From the NCBI GenBank assembly GCA_950097015.1, contig CATNEN010000027.1, positions 62,001 to 126,000 on the forward strand: DNA of 64,000 nt, written 5' to 3'. The translations under genes and the position numbers were made by a program. How positions within the stretch are numbered: the stretch's first letter is position 1; the number at the start of each line of letters is the position of its first letter. The stretch comes from Macrostomum hystrix. Taxonomy: Eukaryota > Platyhelminthes > Macrostomidae. The notes beneath the pieces are model-generated. The model was not told the DNA's origin. It saw only the letters and a program-made list of their open reading frames with translations, and did no database searches. This document shows positions 47,229 through 59,533 of this stretch, piece by piece.

Positions 47229-47264
47229 GCATTGGCTGGCGCCCAGCTGGGCCACACCAGTCGC

Positions 47265-50200
47265 ATGAATCATCCAGCATCAACGGCTTACTCGCCAGTC
47301 CACTATCCAATGCTGACATATGGTCGGCTGTCACCTAGTGGTGGTCAGGGTCGGGCGAAATTCTCATACGGTGGCTATGGCCAATCAGAGCTAACTAGCA
47401 ACACTGTGATTGGTCAGGGACTTGGCTTTGATTATGGTCCTGTAAGCAGCACGGCTGGTTATGTTGTTAGCAGCTCTGGCTATCCACTAGGCAGTGCCAG
47501 CTATCCAATTAGCAGTGCTGGTTATCCAGTGACCAGTGGCGGTTATCCAGCTAGCAGTGCTGGTTATCCAGCTAGCAGTGCTGGTTATCCAGCTAGCAGT
47601 GCTGGTTATCCAGCTAGCAGTGCCGGCTATCCATTAAGCAGCGCCGGCTATGCAATTAGTACAGCGGGCTATCCTATTAGCAGCGCCTTCGCTGGTGGCA
47701 ATGTCTCCGCGCTGTGGCCAATTTCTCCATCGCATCAGCAAAGTTCAAGGCGGCCAGATCAGCAGCAGCCAATTTCTAGTGCCGCAGCTGCTACAGCTGC
47801 TTTGCAGCAAATGTACTTTAGCAGTGTTGCGGCCAGCTCAGCTGCTCAGCTGCCGCCGCCTCCTCTGCCCGCGCAGTCCCTTCATCAGCCGCCACCGGTC
47901 TCAATGTCAGTCGCTGTTTCCCAGTATGGAAACAACAGACAGCAACGTCAGCAGCAGCTGCAGGTGATTTGCTTGCTAATGAAGCTGTTTTGAAGCACTG
48001 CGGGTTGCGCTGATAGCTGATGGATTAGTGAACTCAATCTAACAGTGATGGAAAGTGAATTCAAAGTAACATTGATGGATAAGTGAATTCAACAAGGTAA
48101 TTAATGGATTAGTGAATTCAAGGTAACATTGACGGATAAGTGAATTCAAGGTAACGTTAATGGATTAGTGAACTTAAGGTAGCATTGATGGATTAGTGAA
48201 CGTGAACTCATTGTAACATTGATGGATTAGTGAACTCATTTTAACATTAATGGATCGCAGGATCAGTGAATTCAAGTTTAACTTAATGCATTAGTGGGTT
48301 CAGAGTCACAGTTCGCCAGCATACTAACAGTGGCCAGTTTGTTTGTTCCCAGCCGCAGCTGATGCCGGTGTCAATGTTTGGCAACAGCCTGCCGTTGAAC
48401 AGCGCAGGCGGGGCAAATTATCCCCGGCTTAGCTACGCGGTTGCAGGGCCGTCGGCCACCCAGCAGTACCAGGTGTCCTACGCGGCTAACAATCCGCGAA
48501 TGTACGGCGCCTTCCCAGTTGGCGGCTATCGGCCAATGTCGGCTAATCGCGACGAAGACGAAGCTGGGGGCGGCACGATGAACAAGCCGAAGACTCCCAT
48601 GGCTCAGTTGAATGAGATAGCCAAGCACAATCGCGTGTCGACTCAGTACATTCTAATTGACGAGCAGGGCCCGGCGCATCGGAAAACTTTCTTCATTAAG
48701 CTGCGCTTCGGTCGGGAAGAATATCAGGTGTGTAGCTGATAATCAACTGATAGCTGATTGCTGATAATACCAGGCGTAGCAACAAGCGCTACACAACTGG
48801 TATAGATACAGGTGTTGATAATATTAATAATAATAATTGCAGGAGGGCTGCAGGCAATGGCACATCATTTGGTGACACTAGACCTTCAGCCAGCGAGGAG
48901 GCAATTCTGCCCATTTCGCTGACTCCTGAGCACACACTCACACAGATATCGTACGCAGGCACTCACTCACACAGGTGTGTACATCTGCCCTGGCTTTCTA
49001 ATTGTCAGGCAGTGTACACTTTCGCTGTTCCTTGGAGGTTGGCCCTCAAGAGAGTAAATTGCACGACATGCCCCCAACCCATAGCCTTCTCTCCGCGACT
49101 GCGTCCCAAAATGAATGTGGCCTCGCCGCGGAATCGAGCTCACGGACCTTGGTGCGAGAGGCAAACGCGTTAACCGCTCTGCCACTCACCCCCTTGGCTA
49201 CAGGTGTTACACAGGTATTACAAAACAAAACACTCATAGCTCCAGGTGTTATAAAATAAACACGTGTAGTAGGTTGAAGCCTAGTGGTTGGAGCGTCGGA
49301 CTCACGACTTTGAGGTCGGGGGTTCGATTCCCGACTCTACTGAAACAGTTTGTTGTCCTTTAGCAAGACATTTAACTCTGCATTGCTTCAGTTCACCCAG
49401 CTGTTAAATGGGTACCAGCATTAGCTGGGGTAACTTAGGGTGGGTGTGGCGTCCCACCAGTCCATGGACAGGCATAAAACAGGCATAGCTACAGGTGTTA
49501 AAATTATGAAACAGGCATAGCTACAGGTGTTAAAATTATGAAACAGGCATAGCTACAGGTGTTGAAATTATGAAACAGGCATAGCTACAGGTGTTGAAAT
49601 TATGAAACAGGCATAGCTACAGGTGTTGAAATTATTAAACAGGCATAGCTACAGGTGTTAAAATTATTAAACAGGCATAGCTACAGGTGTTACAATTATA
49701 AAACAGGCATAGCTACAGGTGTCAATCAAAGCTAATGACTCCCGTCGCAGGCATCCGGCCTGAGCATAAAGAAGGCGCAGCACTCAGCAGCGGAGCGCGC
49801 CCTGGAGGCCACCGCCTATCCGAGGCCGACTGCGCGCGACCTGCGCGAATTGGCCAAACGCCGGCGCGAGCTGCGCGCACTCGGACCGCCGCCAATTCTC
49901 GAATTGGGCTCCGTAGCTAGCAAACGCGGCGAGACCGCGCGCTACGAGACATTGTCGACTCCGCCGTCGCCGGCAGACGCTTCGCCAACAACGCCGACGC
50001 TGTCGCCGACGCTATTTTCCGTCCGGCTGACAGTTGGCGAGCGCAAATTCTTAGCTAACGGACCCAGCCTACATGCGGCCAGGCAGAATGCCGCTATCAA
50101 AGCCCTGCGCCTATTCAAATCCGAACAGTTCAACGGAGACGCCTCCCCAGTTTCGTCGGGCGCCGTTGTAGACTATGAAAACGGCGGCACATCCGAAGTC

Positions 50201-53200
50201 GACGCCGAAGAGGCCGGTCAGGACGAAGAAGACGACGACGAACGGCCGCCGGCGAATAAGTCGGATGTTTCTCTACTGTACGAGGTGGCCAATAAGCGTA
50301 GGTGGCGAGTTGAATTCGATTTGGAAACCGAGAATGGCCCGGCGCATATGAAGACTTTTCGCTACACTTGCCGAGTGGACGATTTGGTGTGCCAGGCTGA
50401 GGGCAAGAGCAAAATGACAGCTAAAAAGACCTGCGCCACAAAGATGCTGGAGCTGGTGCGAGAAAGACTGGGCGACGAGGCCTACGAGCAGACTGTGGCC
50501 ATGAAGTCAAAGAGTTACTATGCTAAAGCGTTCGACAATCGAAAGAAGACTAAAAATGTTATTAAAGAGCAGAAGGCTGATCCGCAGTACGGAAATCAGG
50601 TATAGTGCACTAGAGAACCATGATTTGGGGTCATGGTGGAGCAGAGAACCAGGTTTTAGGGCTACGGAGGACCAGAGAACCATGCTTTAGGGCTACGGAG
50701 GACCAGAGAACCATGCTTTAGGGCTACGGAGGACAAGAGAACCATGCTTTAGGGCTACGGAGGACAAGAGAACCATGCTTTAGGGCTACGGAGGACAAGA
50801 GAACCATGCTTTAGGGCTACGGAGGACAAGAGAACCATGCTTTAGGGCTACGGAGGACAAGAGAACCATGCTTTAGGGCTACGGAGGACAAGAGAACCAT
50901 GCTTTAGGGCTACGGAGGACCAGAGAACCATGCTTTAGGGCTACGGAGGACCAGAGAACCATGCTTTAGGGCTACGGAGGACAAGAGAACCATGCTTTAG
51001 GGCTACGGAGGACCAGAGAACCATGCTTTAGGGCTACGGAGGACAAGAGAACCATGCTTTAGGGCTACGGAGGACAAGAGAACCATGCTTTAGGGCTACG
51101 GAGGACCAGAGAATCATGCTTTAGGGCTACGGAGGACCAGAGAATCATGTTTTAGGGCTACGGAGGACCAGAGAACCATGTTTTAGGGCTACGGAGGACC
51201 AGAGAACCATGCTTTAGGGCTACGGAGGACCAGAGAACCATGTTTTAGGGCTACGGAGGACCAGAGAACCATGTTTTAGGGCTATGGAGGACCAGAGAAC
51301 CAGGTTTTAGGGCTACGGAGGACCAAAGAACCATGCTTTAGGGCTACGGAGGACCAGAGAATCATGTTTTAGGGCTACGGAGGACCAGAGAACCATGTTT
51401 TAGGGCTACGGAGGACCAGAGAACCATGTTTTAGGGCTACGGAGGAGCAGAGAACCATGCTTTAGGGCTACGGAGGACCAGAGAACCATGCTTTAGGGCT
51501 ACGGAGGACCAGAGAACCATGCTTTAGGGCTACGGAGGACCAGAGAATCATGTTTTAGGGCTACGGAGGACCACAGAACCAGATTTTAGGGCTACGGAGG
51601 ACCAGAGAACCATGTTTTAGGGCTACGGAGGACCAGAGAACCATGTTTTAGGGCTATGGTGGACCAGAGAACCAGGTTTTAGGGCTACGGAGGACGGAGA
51701 ACCAGGTTGTGAGTCTTGGCAGATGAGAGTCATGTTTCTGAGCAGTGATGGACCAGAAGTATGAACAGAGGACAGAGGTTGAACAGTCAGGTTGACACTC
51801 CTTCACACCCGCAGGTGAATCCAATCAGTCGCCTGATCCAGATCACCCAGGCTCGCAAGCAGAAGGATCCAGTGTATTCTCTGTCGCAGGACCGGCCTAC
51901 AGGCGGCGGCTACAGTCGGCATAGAGAGTATCACATCGACTGTCACCTGCCCAGCACAGGCGAGCGAAGCCGCGGCATCGGCCCGAATAAGAAGCTGGCC
52001 AAACGTGTGGCTGCCGAGGCAATGCTGGAGCTCATGGGCTACCGGCGACACGATCCGCCTGTGCCGCGCAAATCGGCATTGAAAACTGCGCCAACGCAGC
52101 CGCAGCCAGCTCTGACGCCGACCGCCGCCGCCATGGCAATCGATGCATCAGATGCTGCCGCCGTGGCCGCCGCCTCCGCCGCCGTCGCTGCAGCCGTCTC
52201 GCCTGGCATCGGTGGCTGCAACAAGAAGGTCGCGATTGCGTCGGCTCGCGGCACACTGGGCGGCGAGGGCCTGCCGGCGTTGCCCAACCACACCGACCTG
52301 CCAATGTCTACGCTGGGTCGCATCGCCCGGGAATTGCTGACCGAGGGCCAGTCCCTGACTGCCGAGTCCATCAATCCAGGCGCCGCCTGTCTCCGTGGTC
52401 GTCACAGGCCGAAGGCCCAACTGCTCTACCTGTGCGAAGCTGCGGGCTGCTCGCTGGAGTTTGCCGATTCTGCCAGACAGCAGGAGCACGGACGGACTTT
52501 GTACAGCTCCAAGGTGCTTGTTGGAGTGCAGGTGAGGCTTTATAACTACTGAATTCGCTCGTTGAAGCGGCTTCCAGTCCAGATAACTTTATAGTGATCT
52601 CCAATCAGATATCCTCTGATCCCAATCAGATAATCCTCTGATTTTATGATCAGAGATTCTAATCTGATCCCAATCAGAAAATCCTCTGATCCCAATCTGA
52701 TCCCAATCACAGATCCCAATCTGATCCCAATCACAGATCCCAATCTGATCCCAATCACAGTTCCCAATCTGATCCCAATCACAGTTCCCAATCTGATCCC
52801 AATCAGAGATTCCAATCTGATCCCAATCAGATAATCCTCTGATCCCAATCTGATCCCAATCACAGATCCCAATCTGATCACAATCACAGATCCCAATCTG
52901 ATCCCAATCACAGATCCCAATCTGATCCCAATCACAGATCCCAATCTGATCCCAATCACAGATCCCAATCTGATCCCAATCACAGTTCCCAATCTGATCC
53001 CAATCAGAGATTCCAATCTGATCACAATAAGAGATCCTCTAATTTCAATCCCAGATCCTCTAATTCCAATCACAGATGCTCTAATTCCAATCCCAGATAC
53101 TCTAATTCCAATCCCAGATACTCTAATTCCAATCCCAGATACTCTAATTCCAATCCCAGATACTCTAATTCCAATCCCAGATACTCTAATTCCAATCCCA

Positions 53201-53791
53201 GATACTCTAATTCCAATCCCAGATACTCTAATTCCAATCCCAGATACTCTAATTCCAATCCCAGATACTCTAATTCCAATCCCAGATACTCTAATTCCAA
53301 TCCCAGATACTCTAATTCCAATCCCAGATACTCTAATTCCAATCCCAGATACTCTAATTCCAATCCCAGATACTCTAATTCCAATCCCAGATACTCTAAT
53401 TCCAATCCCAGATACTCTAATTCCAATCCCAGATACTCTAATTCCAATCCCAGATACTCTAATTCCAATCCCAGATACTCTAATTCCAATCCCAGATACT
53501 CTAATTCCAATCCCAGATACTCTAATTCCAATCCCAGATACTCTAATTCCAATCCCAAACAGATAGCCTCTGATCCTAATTCCAAATTCATAAGCGCACT
53601 CCGTGAACCCTCCCAACCCGCAGGGCCGCCTTCCGGACCTCTCCGCCGAGTGCGACAGCGTGGAAGGAGCCCACGATGCGGCTGCCACTCTGGCGCTGGA
53701 GAAGCTGGCGCAGCTGGCTTTAACGGCGCAGCAGCCGGCGCCGCCAGCCGTTGACGATGCGGCAGCGGTGACGGCTGCGGTTTCCGCTTAA
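47265..53791 (+). CDS. STAU: Staufen double-stranded RNA-binding protein, 6 exons
   Basis: Exons 47229-47963, 48353-48727, 49751-50599, 51815-52531 and 53624-53791 all join at phase 0. Counting from ATG 47265 gives 935 aa; a 5' coding exon cannot be excluded. Domains in order: a Tyr/Gly/Ser-rich N-terminus with AGYPxSS repeats; dsRBD1 (about 316-378, split by an intron); dsRBD2 (about 384-475) with a Pro/Ser/Thr insertion; dsRBD3 (about 529-600, ENGPAHMKTF, KKTCATKMLEL); dsRBD4 (about 642-715, NPISRLIQI, GPNKKLAKRVAAEAML); the Staufen-swapping motif (about 805, IARELLTEGQSLTAESI); and the C-terminal dsRBD5 (about 840-925). Staufen binds structured 3' UTRs for mRNA localisation, translation control and decay. 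Every intron holds a tandem array. The acceptor at 47228 lies 36 nt before the ATG. Confidence 0.93.
48035..48300. repeat. Minisatellite, about 28-bp unit, Staufen intron
   Basis: About nine diverged copies with TGATGGATTAGTGAATTCAA and GTAACAT, filling most of the intron between 47963 and 48353. Confidence 0.85.
48850..49192 (-). mobile_element. SINE family A, copy 2, in a Staufen intron (minus strand)
   Basis: The best-preserved copy together with 7650-7985. The minus strand starts GTGAGTGGCAGAGCGGTTAA, then the B-box-like AGCTCGATTCC, then the family body and a tail ending ATGATGTGCCATTGCC. It interrupts the minisatellite of this intron. Confidence 0.82.
49268..49475 (+). mobile_element. 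SINE family B, in a Staufen intron
   Basis: A tRNA-like head (about 72 nt) has an A-box-like TAGTGGTTGGAGC and a perfect B box GGTTCGATTCC (49321-49331). The body contains GTCCTTTAGCAAGACATTTA, CATTGCTTCAGTTCACCCAG and AATGGGTACC. That core resembles the conserved central domain of widespread animal SINE superfamilies (V/Deu/Meta type). Which one is not decided. Confidence 0.8.
49476..49730. repeat. Minisatellite, 32-bp unit, Staufen intron
   Basis: About eight copies with AAACAGGCATAGCTACAGGT, running to within about 20 bp of the exon at 49751. Degenerate copies also lie at 48766-48845 and 49193-49265, either side of the two SINEs. Confidence 0.92.
50612..51700. repeat. Minisatellite, 31-bp unit, Staufen intron
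   Basis: About 35 copies with AGAGAACCATGCTTTAGGGC, starting about a dozen bases after the donor at 50600. Confidence 0.96.
52590..53590. repeat. Two-part minisatellite (24-bp then 21-bp units), last Staufen intron
   Basis: The first half has CCCAATCTGATCCCAATCAC units. From about 53040 these give way to 22 or so nearly identical AGATACTCTAATTCCAATCC units. The shared CCAATC suggests one array derived from the other. Confidence 0.95.
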
Positions 53792-54044
53792 CAATTTTCG
53801 TCTCTCCTATTTTGCTTGTAGATTCAGCTTTAAAAGCCTGCGTATTAACTCTGAGTGTTGCAACTTGAACTGGCTGTAGTTAGTAGGCGAAAAATGCAGA
53901 ATTTTTTGTTACTTCTATGACTTATTTGTGTTTTGTTTATTCTGATAACTATTGTCATGGTTTTATGCGTCTGTATGATTGACATAGAGATGGACCTGCC
54001 TTGCAATTTTTATAGACTTTGATCCCATCCAGGGATCATTTTGA
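53792..54044. other. Staufen 3' flank
   Basis: Probably 3' UTR. No AATAAA is seen before the large array begins. The first downstream candidate on this strand is AATAAA at 57873-57878. Confidence 0.35.
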
Positions 54045-56750
54045 GGATAACAATATTATCACTGAATCGCTGTGGGATAAAAATCCTATGCTAGAATCTA
54101 AGTGATAAAAATCCCATTCTAGAGTCACTTTGCCTTAATAATCCCACCCAAGAATCGCTAATACATAAAAAATCCCATTCTAGAGTCACTTTGCCTTAAT
54201 AATCCCATCCAAGAATCGCTAATACATAAAAAATCCCATTCTAGAGTCACTTTGCCTTAATAATCCCATCCAAGAATCGCTAATACATAAAAAATCCCAT
54301 TCTAGAGACACTTTGCCTTAATAATCCCATCCAAGAATCGCTAATACATAAAAAATCCCATTCTAGAGTCACTTTGCCTTAATAATCCCATCCAAGAATC
54401 GCTAATACATAAAAAATCCCATTCTAGAGTCACTTTGCCTTAATAATCCCATCCAAGAATCGCTAATACATAAAAAATCCCATTCTAGAGTCACTTAGCC
54501 TTAATAATCCCATCCAAGAATCGCTAATACATAAAGAATCCCATTCTAGAGTCACTTTGCCTTAATAATCCCATCCAAGAATCGCTAATACATAAAAAAT
54601 CCCATTCTAGAGTCACTTTGCCTTAATAATCCCATCCAAGAATCGCTAATACATAAAAAATCCCATTCTAGAGTCACTTTGCCTTAATAATCCCATCCAA
54701 GAATCGCTAATACATAAAAAATCCCATTCTAGAGTCACTTAGCCTTAATAATCCCATCCAAGAATCGCTAATACATAAAAAATCCCATTCTAGAGTCACT
54801 TTGCCTTAATAATCCCATCCAAGAATCGCTAATACATAAAAAATCCCATTCTAGAGTCACTTTGCCTTAATAATCCCATCCAAGAATCGCTAATACATAA
54901 AAAATCCCATTCTAGAGTCACTTAGCCTTAATAATCCCATCCAAGAATCGCTAATACATAAAGAATCCCATTCTAGAGTCACTTTGCCTTAATAATCCCA
55001 TCCAAGAATCGCTAATACATAAAAAATCCCATTCTAGAGTCACTTAGCCTTAATAATCCCATCCAAGAATCGCTAATACATAAAGAATCCCATTCTAGAG
55101 TCACTTTGCCTTAATAATCCCATCCAAGAATCGCTAATACATAAAAAATCCCATTCTAGAGTCACTTTGCCTTAATAATCCCATCCAAGAATCGCTAATA
55201 CATAAAAAATCCCATTCTAGAGTCACTTAGCCTTAATAATCCCATCCAAGAATCGCTAATACATAAAAAATCCCATTCTAGAGTCACTTTGTCTTAATAA
55301 TCCCATCCAAGAATCGCTAGTACATAAAAAATCCCATTCTAGAGTCACTTTGCCTTAATAATCCCATCCAAGAATCGCTAGTACATAAAAAATCCCATTC
55401 TAGAGTCACTTTGCCTTAATAATCCCATCCAAGAATCGCTAGTACATAATAAATCCCATTCTAGAGTCACTTTGCCTTAATAATCCCATCCAAGAATCGC
55501 TAGTACATAAAAAATCCCATTCTAGAGTCACTTTGTCTTAATAATCCCATCCAAGAATCGCTAATACATAAAAAATCCCATTCTAGAGTCACTTTGCCTT
55601 AATAATCCCATCCAAGAATCGCTAATACATAAAAAATCCCATTCTAGAGTCACTTTGCCTTAATAATCCCATCCAAGAATCGCTAATACATAAAAAATCC
55701 CATTCTAGAGTCACTTTGCCTTAATAATCCCATCCAAGAATCGCTAATACATAAAAAATCCCATTCTAGAGTCACTTAGCCTTAATAATCCCATCCAAGA
55801 ATCGCTAATACATAAAAAATCCCATTCTAGAGTCACTTAGCCTTAATAATCCCATCCAAGAATCGCTAATACATAAAAAATCCCATTCTAGAGTCACTTA
55901 GCCTTAATAATCCCATCCAAGAATCGCTAATACATAAAAAATCCCATTCTAGAGTCACTTTGCCTTAATAATCCCATCCAAGAATCGCTAATACATAAAA
56001 AATCCCATTCTAGAGTCACTTTGCCTTAATAATCCCATCCAAGAATCGCTAATACATAAAAAATCCCATTCTAGAGTCACTTTGCCTTAATAATCCCATC
56101 CAAGAATCGCTAATACATAAAAAATCCCATTCTAGAGACACTTTGCCTTAATAATCCCATCCAAGAATCGCTAATACATAAAAAATCCCATTCTAGAGTC
56201 ACTTTGCCTTAATAATCCCATCCAAGAATCGCTAATACATAAAAAATCCCATTCTAGAGTCACTTTGCCTTAATAATCCCATCCAAGAATCGCTAATACA
56301 TAAAAAATCCCATTCTAGAGACACTTTGCCTTAATAATCCCATCCAAGAATCGCTAATACATAATAAATCCCATTCTAGAGTCACTTTGCCTTAATAATC
56401 CCATCCAAGAATCGCTAATACATAAAAAATCCCATTCTAGAGTCACTTTGCCTTAATAATCCCATCCAAGAATCGCTAATACATAAAAAATCCCATTCTA
56501 GAGTCACTTTGCCTTAATAATCCCATCCAAGAATCGCTAATACATAAAAAATCCCATTCTAGAGTCACTTTGCCTTAATAATCCCATCCAAGAATCGCTA
56601 ATACATAAAAAATCCCATTCTAGAGTCACTTTGCCTTAATAATCCCATCCAAGAATCGCTAGTACATAAAAAATCCCATTCTAGAGTCACTTAGCCTTAA
56701 TAATCCCATCCAAGAATCGCTAATACATAAAAAATCCCATTCTAGAATTG
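54045..56750. repeat. Large minisatellite/satellite array, 61-bp unit, about 44 copies
   Basis: The unit includes AATCCCATTCTAGAGTCACT and AATCCCATCCAAGAATCGCT, two related halves that share AATCCCAT. Copies are nearly identical, differing mainly at TTTGCC/TTAGCC and a few other sites. It starts about 250 bp past the Staufen stop. Confidence 0.97.
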
Positions 56751-57289
56751 CTTATGGATAATAATTTCGTCTTAGAATCGAATATGGTTGAAAATCCCAA
56801 CTTAGGGAATTCATTTTGGAAGATAGTGAGTGATCCTGTTATTTTTGTGCATTCATCGTCTTGGGATAATTATCCTGTCATAAATCAATTGAGTTTAGCA
56901 AATCTATTTTTAGCGAAACTAAGAACAAGTTATCTTGGCTACAATTATTGTCAACTGATCGTTGTACCTTAGTTAGGATCCCTTGATATTCCTCTTCTGC
57001 TTTGGTCCAATTAATTATGTACGCCAACACGTGTGGCTGGCATTTTTTCGCAGAAGTGTTTTACAGTTCGTGTGTCTGTGCGCGCGCGCTTCGCACAGCA
57101 GTTTCCAGCTAGCCTTTATAGGGCTCGTGTTGCATACCCACTCTTTTTCCGTTTTTGCTATTTGAATTGCTAGCATTGATGTCATACTCTACTTGAGATG
57201 GAAATGAATCACGCACATTCTGTAATCATTAAATACTTCTGTCTACTATCCATAAATGTATGCTTTTTTCAACTATGTATTTGACAACT

Positions 57290-57760
57290 GTTTGCCCTAA
57301 ATCCAATGACAGCACTTTGAATCTCTGCTCGACCTAAATCCCAATTAAAATTAACCCTAAATCCTCACTGAGAATCGTCTTAAATCGTCATTGAGAATGG
57401 TCCTAATCCCAACTGAGAATCGCCTAAATTCCCACTGAGAATCGTCCTAAATCCTCATTGAGAATCGTCTTAAATCCCCACTGAGAATCGTCCTAAATCC
57501 TCGTTGAGAATCGTCCTAAATCCTCCTTCAGAATAGTCCTAAATCCCCGCTGAGAATCGTCCTAAATCCCTACTGAGAATCGTCCTAAATTCCCACTGAG
57601 AATCGTCCTAAATCCCCACTGAGAATCGTCCTAAATTCCCACTGAGAATCGTCCTAAATCCTCGTTGAGAATCGTCCTAAATTCCCACTGAGAATCGTCC
57701 TAAATCCTCGTTGAGAATCGTCATAAATCCTAATTGAGAATCGTCCTAAATCCCTATATA
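57290..57760. repeat. Minisatellite, 22-23-bp unit, about 20 copies
   Basis: The unit is near GAGAATCGTCCTAAATCCCC, with frequent small variation. The sequence between this and the 61-bp array (56751-57289) shows no supported feature. Confidence 0.9.
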
Positions 57761-59533
57761 ATATACAGTATAGGATTGTGTTGCTTTTTGCGTTTTTTGT
57801 TCCTTTGCTTAAGCGAATCGAATGGTTTAATTGTGAATTGTATTGCTTTTTTTCATTCAAAATAAGGTACTGAATAAAGATCTTATTGTTTGGCTTTTTT
57901 ATTTAGTCAAAAGCTTTCCTAATTCACACAGGTTAATAAATGTTTTCTTACACTTTTCGTAGGTATCAAGTGTCTTAATTCAAGTCAGATATATTTTTAA
58001 TTCAGTTTTTGTAGTACATCAGTTATTTATTAACAGTGATTGGAAATTGAAAATAAATGGCAGATTCGTGCTCCAGCGACTCGCAGTTTGGAGTTTATTT
58101 GTTTTACTCTCTTGCGTTACCTTTTTGACTTCAGTGTGTTTGTCTTGATATAGACGATATAAAATATTATTTCTTTGCCGCACAATAGAGAGACAATTCA
58201 GAGAAATCTCACTCAACTGTTTGTTTAATTGCTTAAAAATGCTTTTGTCTGTTCTTAATGCTCCATATATATGTTTGTGTATTTACTCCCAAACAAGATT
58301 ATGGATAGTAAATTGTAGGTTCTGTGTAAAGTTTAACTGCAAGACTTCATAGTTGAACATCAATTTAGCGATTTTTACATTTCTAATGGATAATAATTAT
58401 TGCGTCATTTCTAATTAGTTTCATTAATTTGTCTTTGTTTTGTCTGGCTGAATTCACAGTTTTTTCATTAATACTACTAGTAGTACCGTAAAACTGCTAA
58501 CTAAGCTGAGACCCAATAAATTATGTCTGTGTGATAAGAACCACATTTGCCGTAAAGGTTTAACTACAATTGGCTACTGCAAGCAAATCGTTTTTGTATA
58601 TTATTTTCACCTTCATCTGCTAATCAGCAGATTAAGAGATAGTGTTATCTGCTAATTGGTGCAGGGGGGCTGACAGGCGTTATGTACAAATTGGTGGAAT
58701 ATTCTGTGAGATGTTATCTACTAATTGATCTAAGGTGCTGTCAGGTATTTATCTACTAATTGAGGGAGGTTGTCGTCAGGTTTATTTACTTATTGGCTTT
58801 GTTGTCATATGTACTGAGGGTTCAAGCACTTATCACAAATGAATGCATTTAGAAAAAGAGCATTGTACATTCGCATGACTTTGCTAGTATATAGCATTAC
58901 ATAATAACCATTTATGAAGGTATTATTACTTAATTAGTTGTTTATTTTATTTACGAGCGTATTGTTAAGGAGAGAAAGTAGATTTTCTAACAAAAATTTA
59001 ATCTGCCCTTCCATTTGTTATACAAAATAACTTGATTTTGTACTGTTAAAAGCGAGATACTCTTCAGCTTCACTGAATTGATTGTTATGTACTTTATTGC
59101 AGATGAAGATGAGGTGTTCGTGTGATGGTCATGGCGATTTTAAATGCAACATAAAGTGAAAATGATGCTCAGCAAAAATGTAAAGTCGAAGGGTGATTGA
59201 CGATGATTTTTACACTTACTAAATGAGACTCTGCACTCGAGATCGTAATTTGCAAGCAAAAATAATTGTAACGGTTAGCAAAAAGAAGCAAAAAAAGCTG
59301 ACGTCATTACAAAATAAATGTCGTATTCTTAAACGAGCGAGCTTAAATATATGGGTGATGGGTTATTTATTAACGGCTTTTAATGTATCATCAAATATAT
59401 AAGAATATTAGTTTGAGTTTAGCTTCGCTAAGACGTATAGGAGAGTCTGGGATTTCCAAGAATCACGATTTTAGGCATGCCTGCACTTCAAAACGCACAG
59501 TTAATTAACAATGTGCATGCCCTGCAATCTGCT
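57761..59533. other. AT-rich intergenic region
   Basis: No gene supported. AATAAA at 57873-57878 could serve a plus-strand transcript. Three loose copies of a TCTACTAATTG-containing sequence lie around 58615-58800. Confidence 0.4.

Noticed and set aside
49268-49343. A functional tRNA gene
   Set aside because: It has good A- and B-box-like sequences, but the acceptor arm does not pair and a SINE body follows directly.
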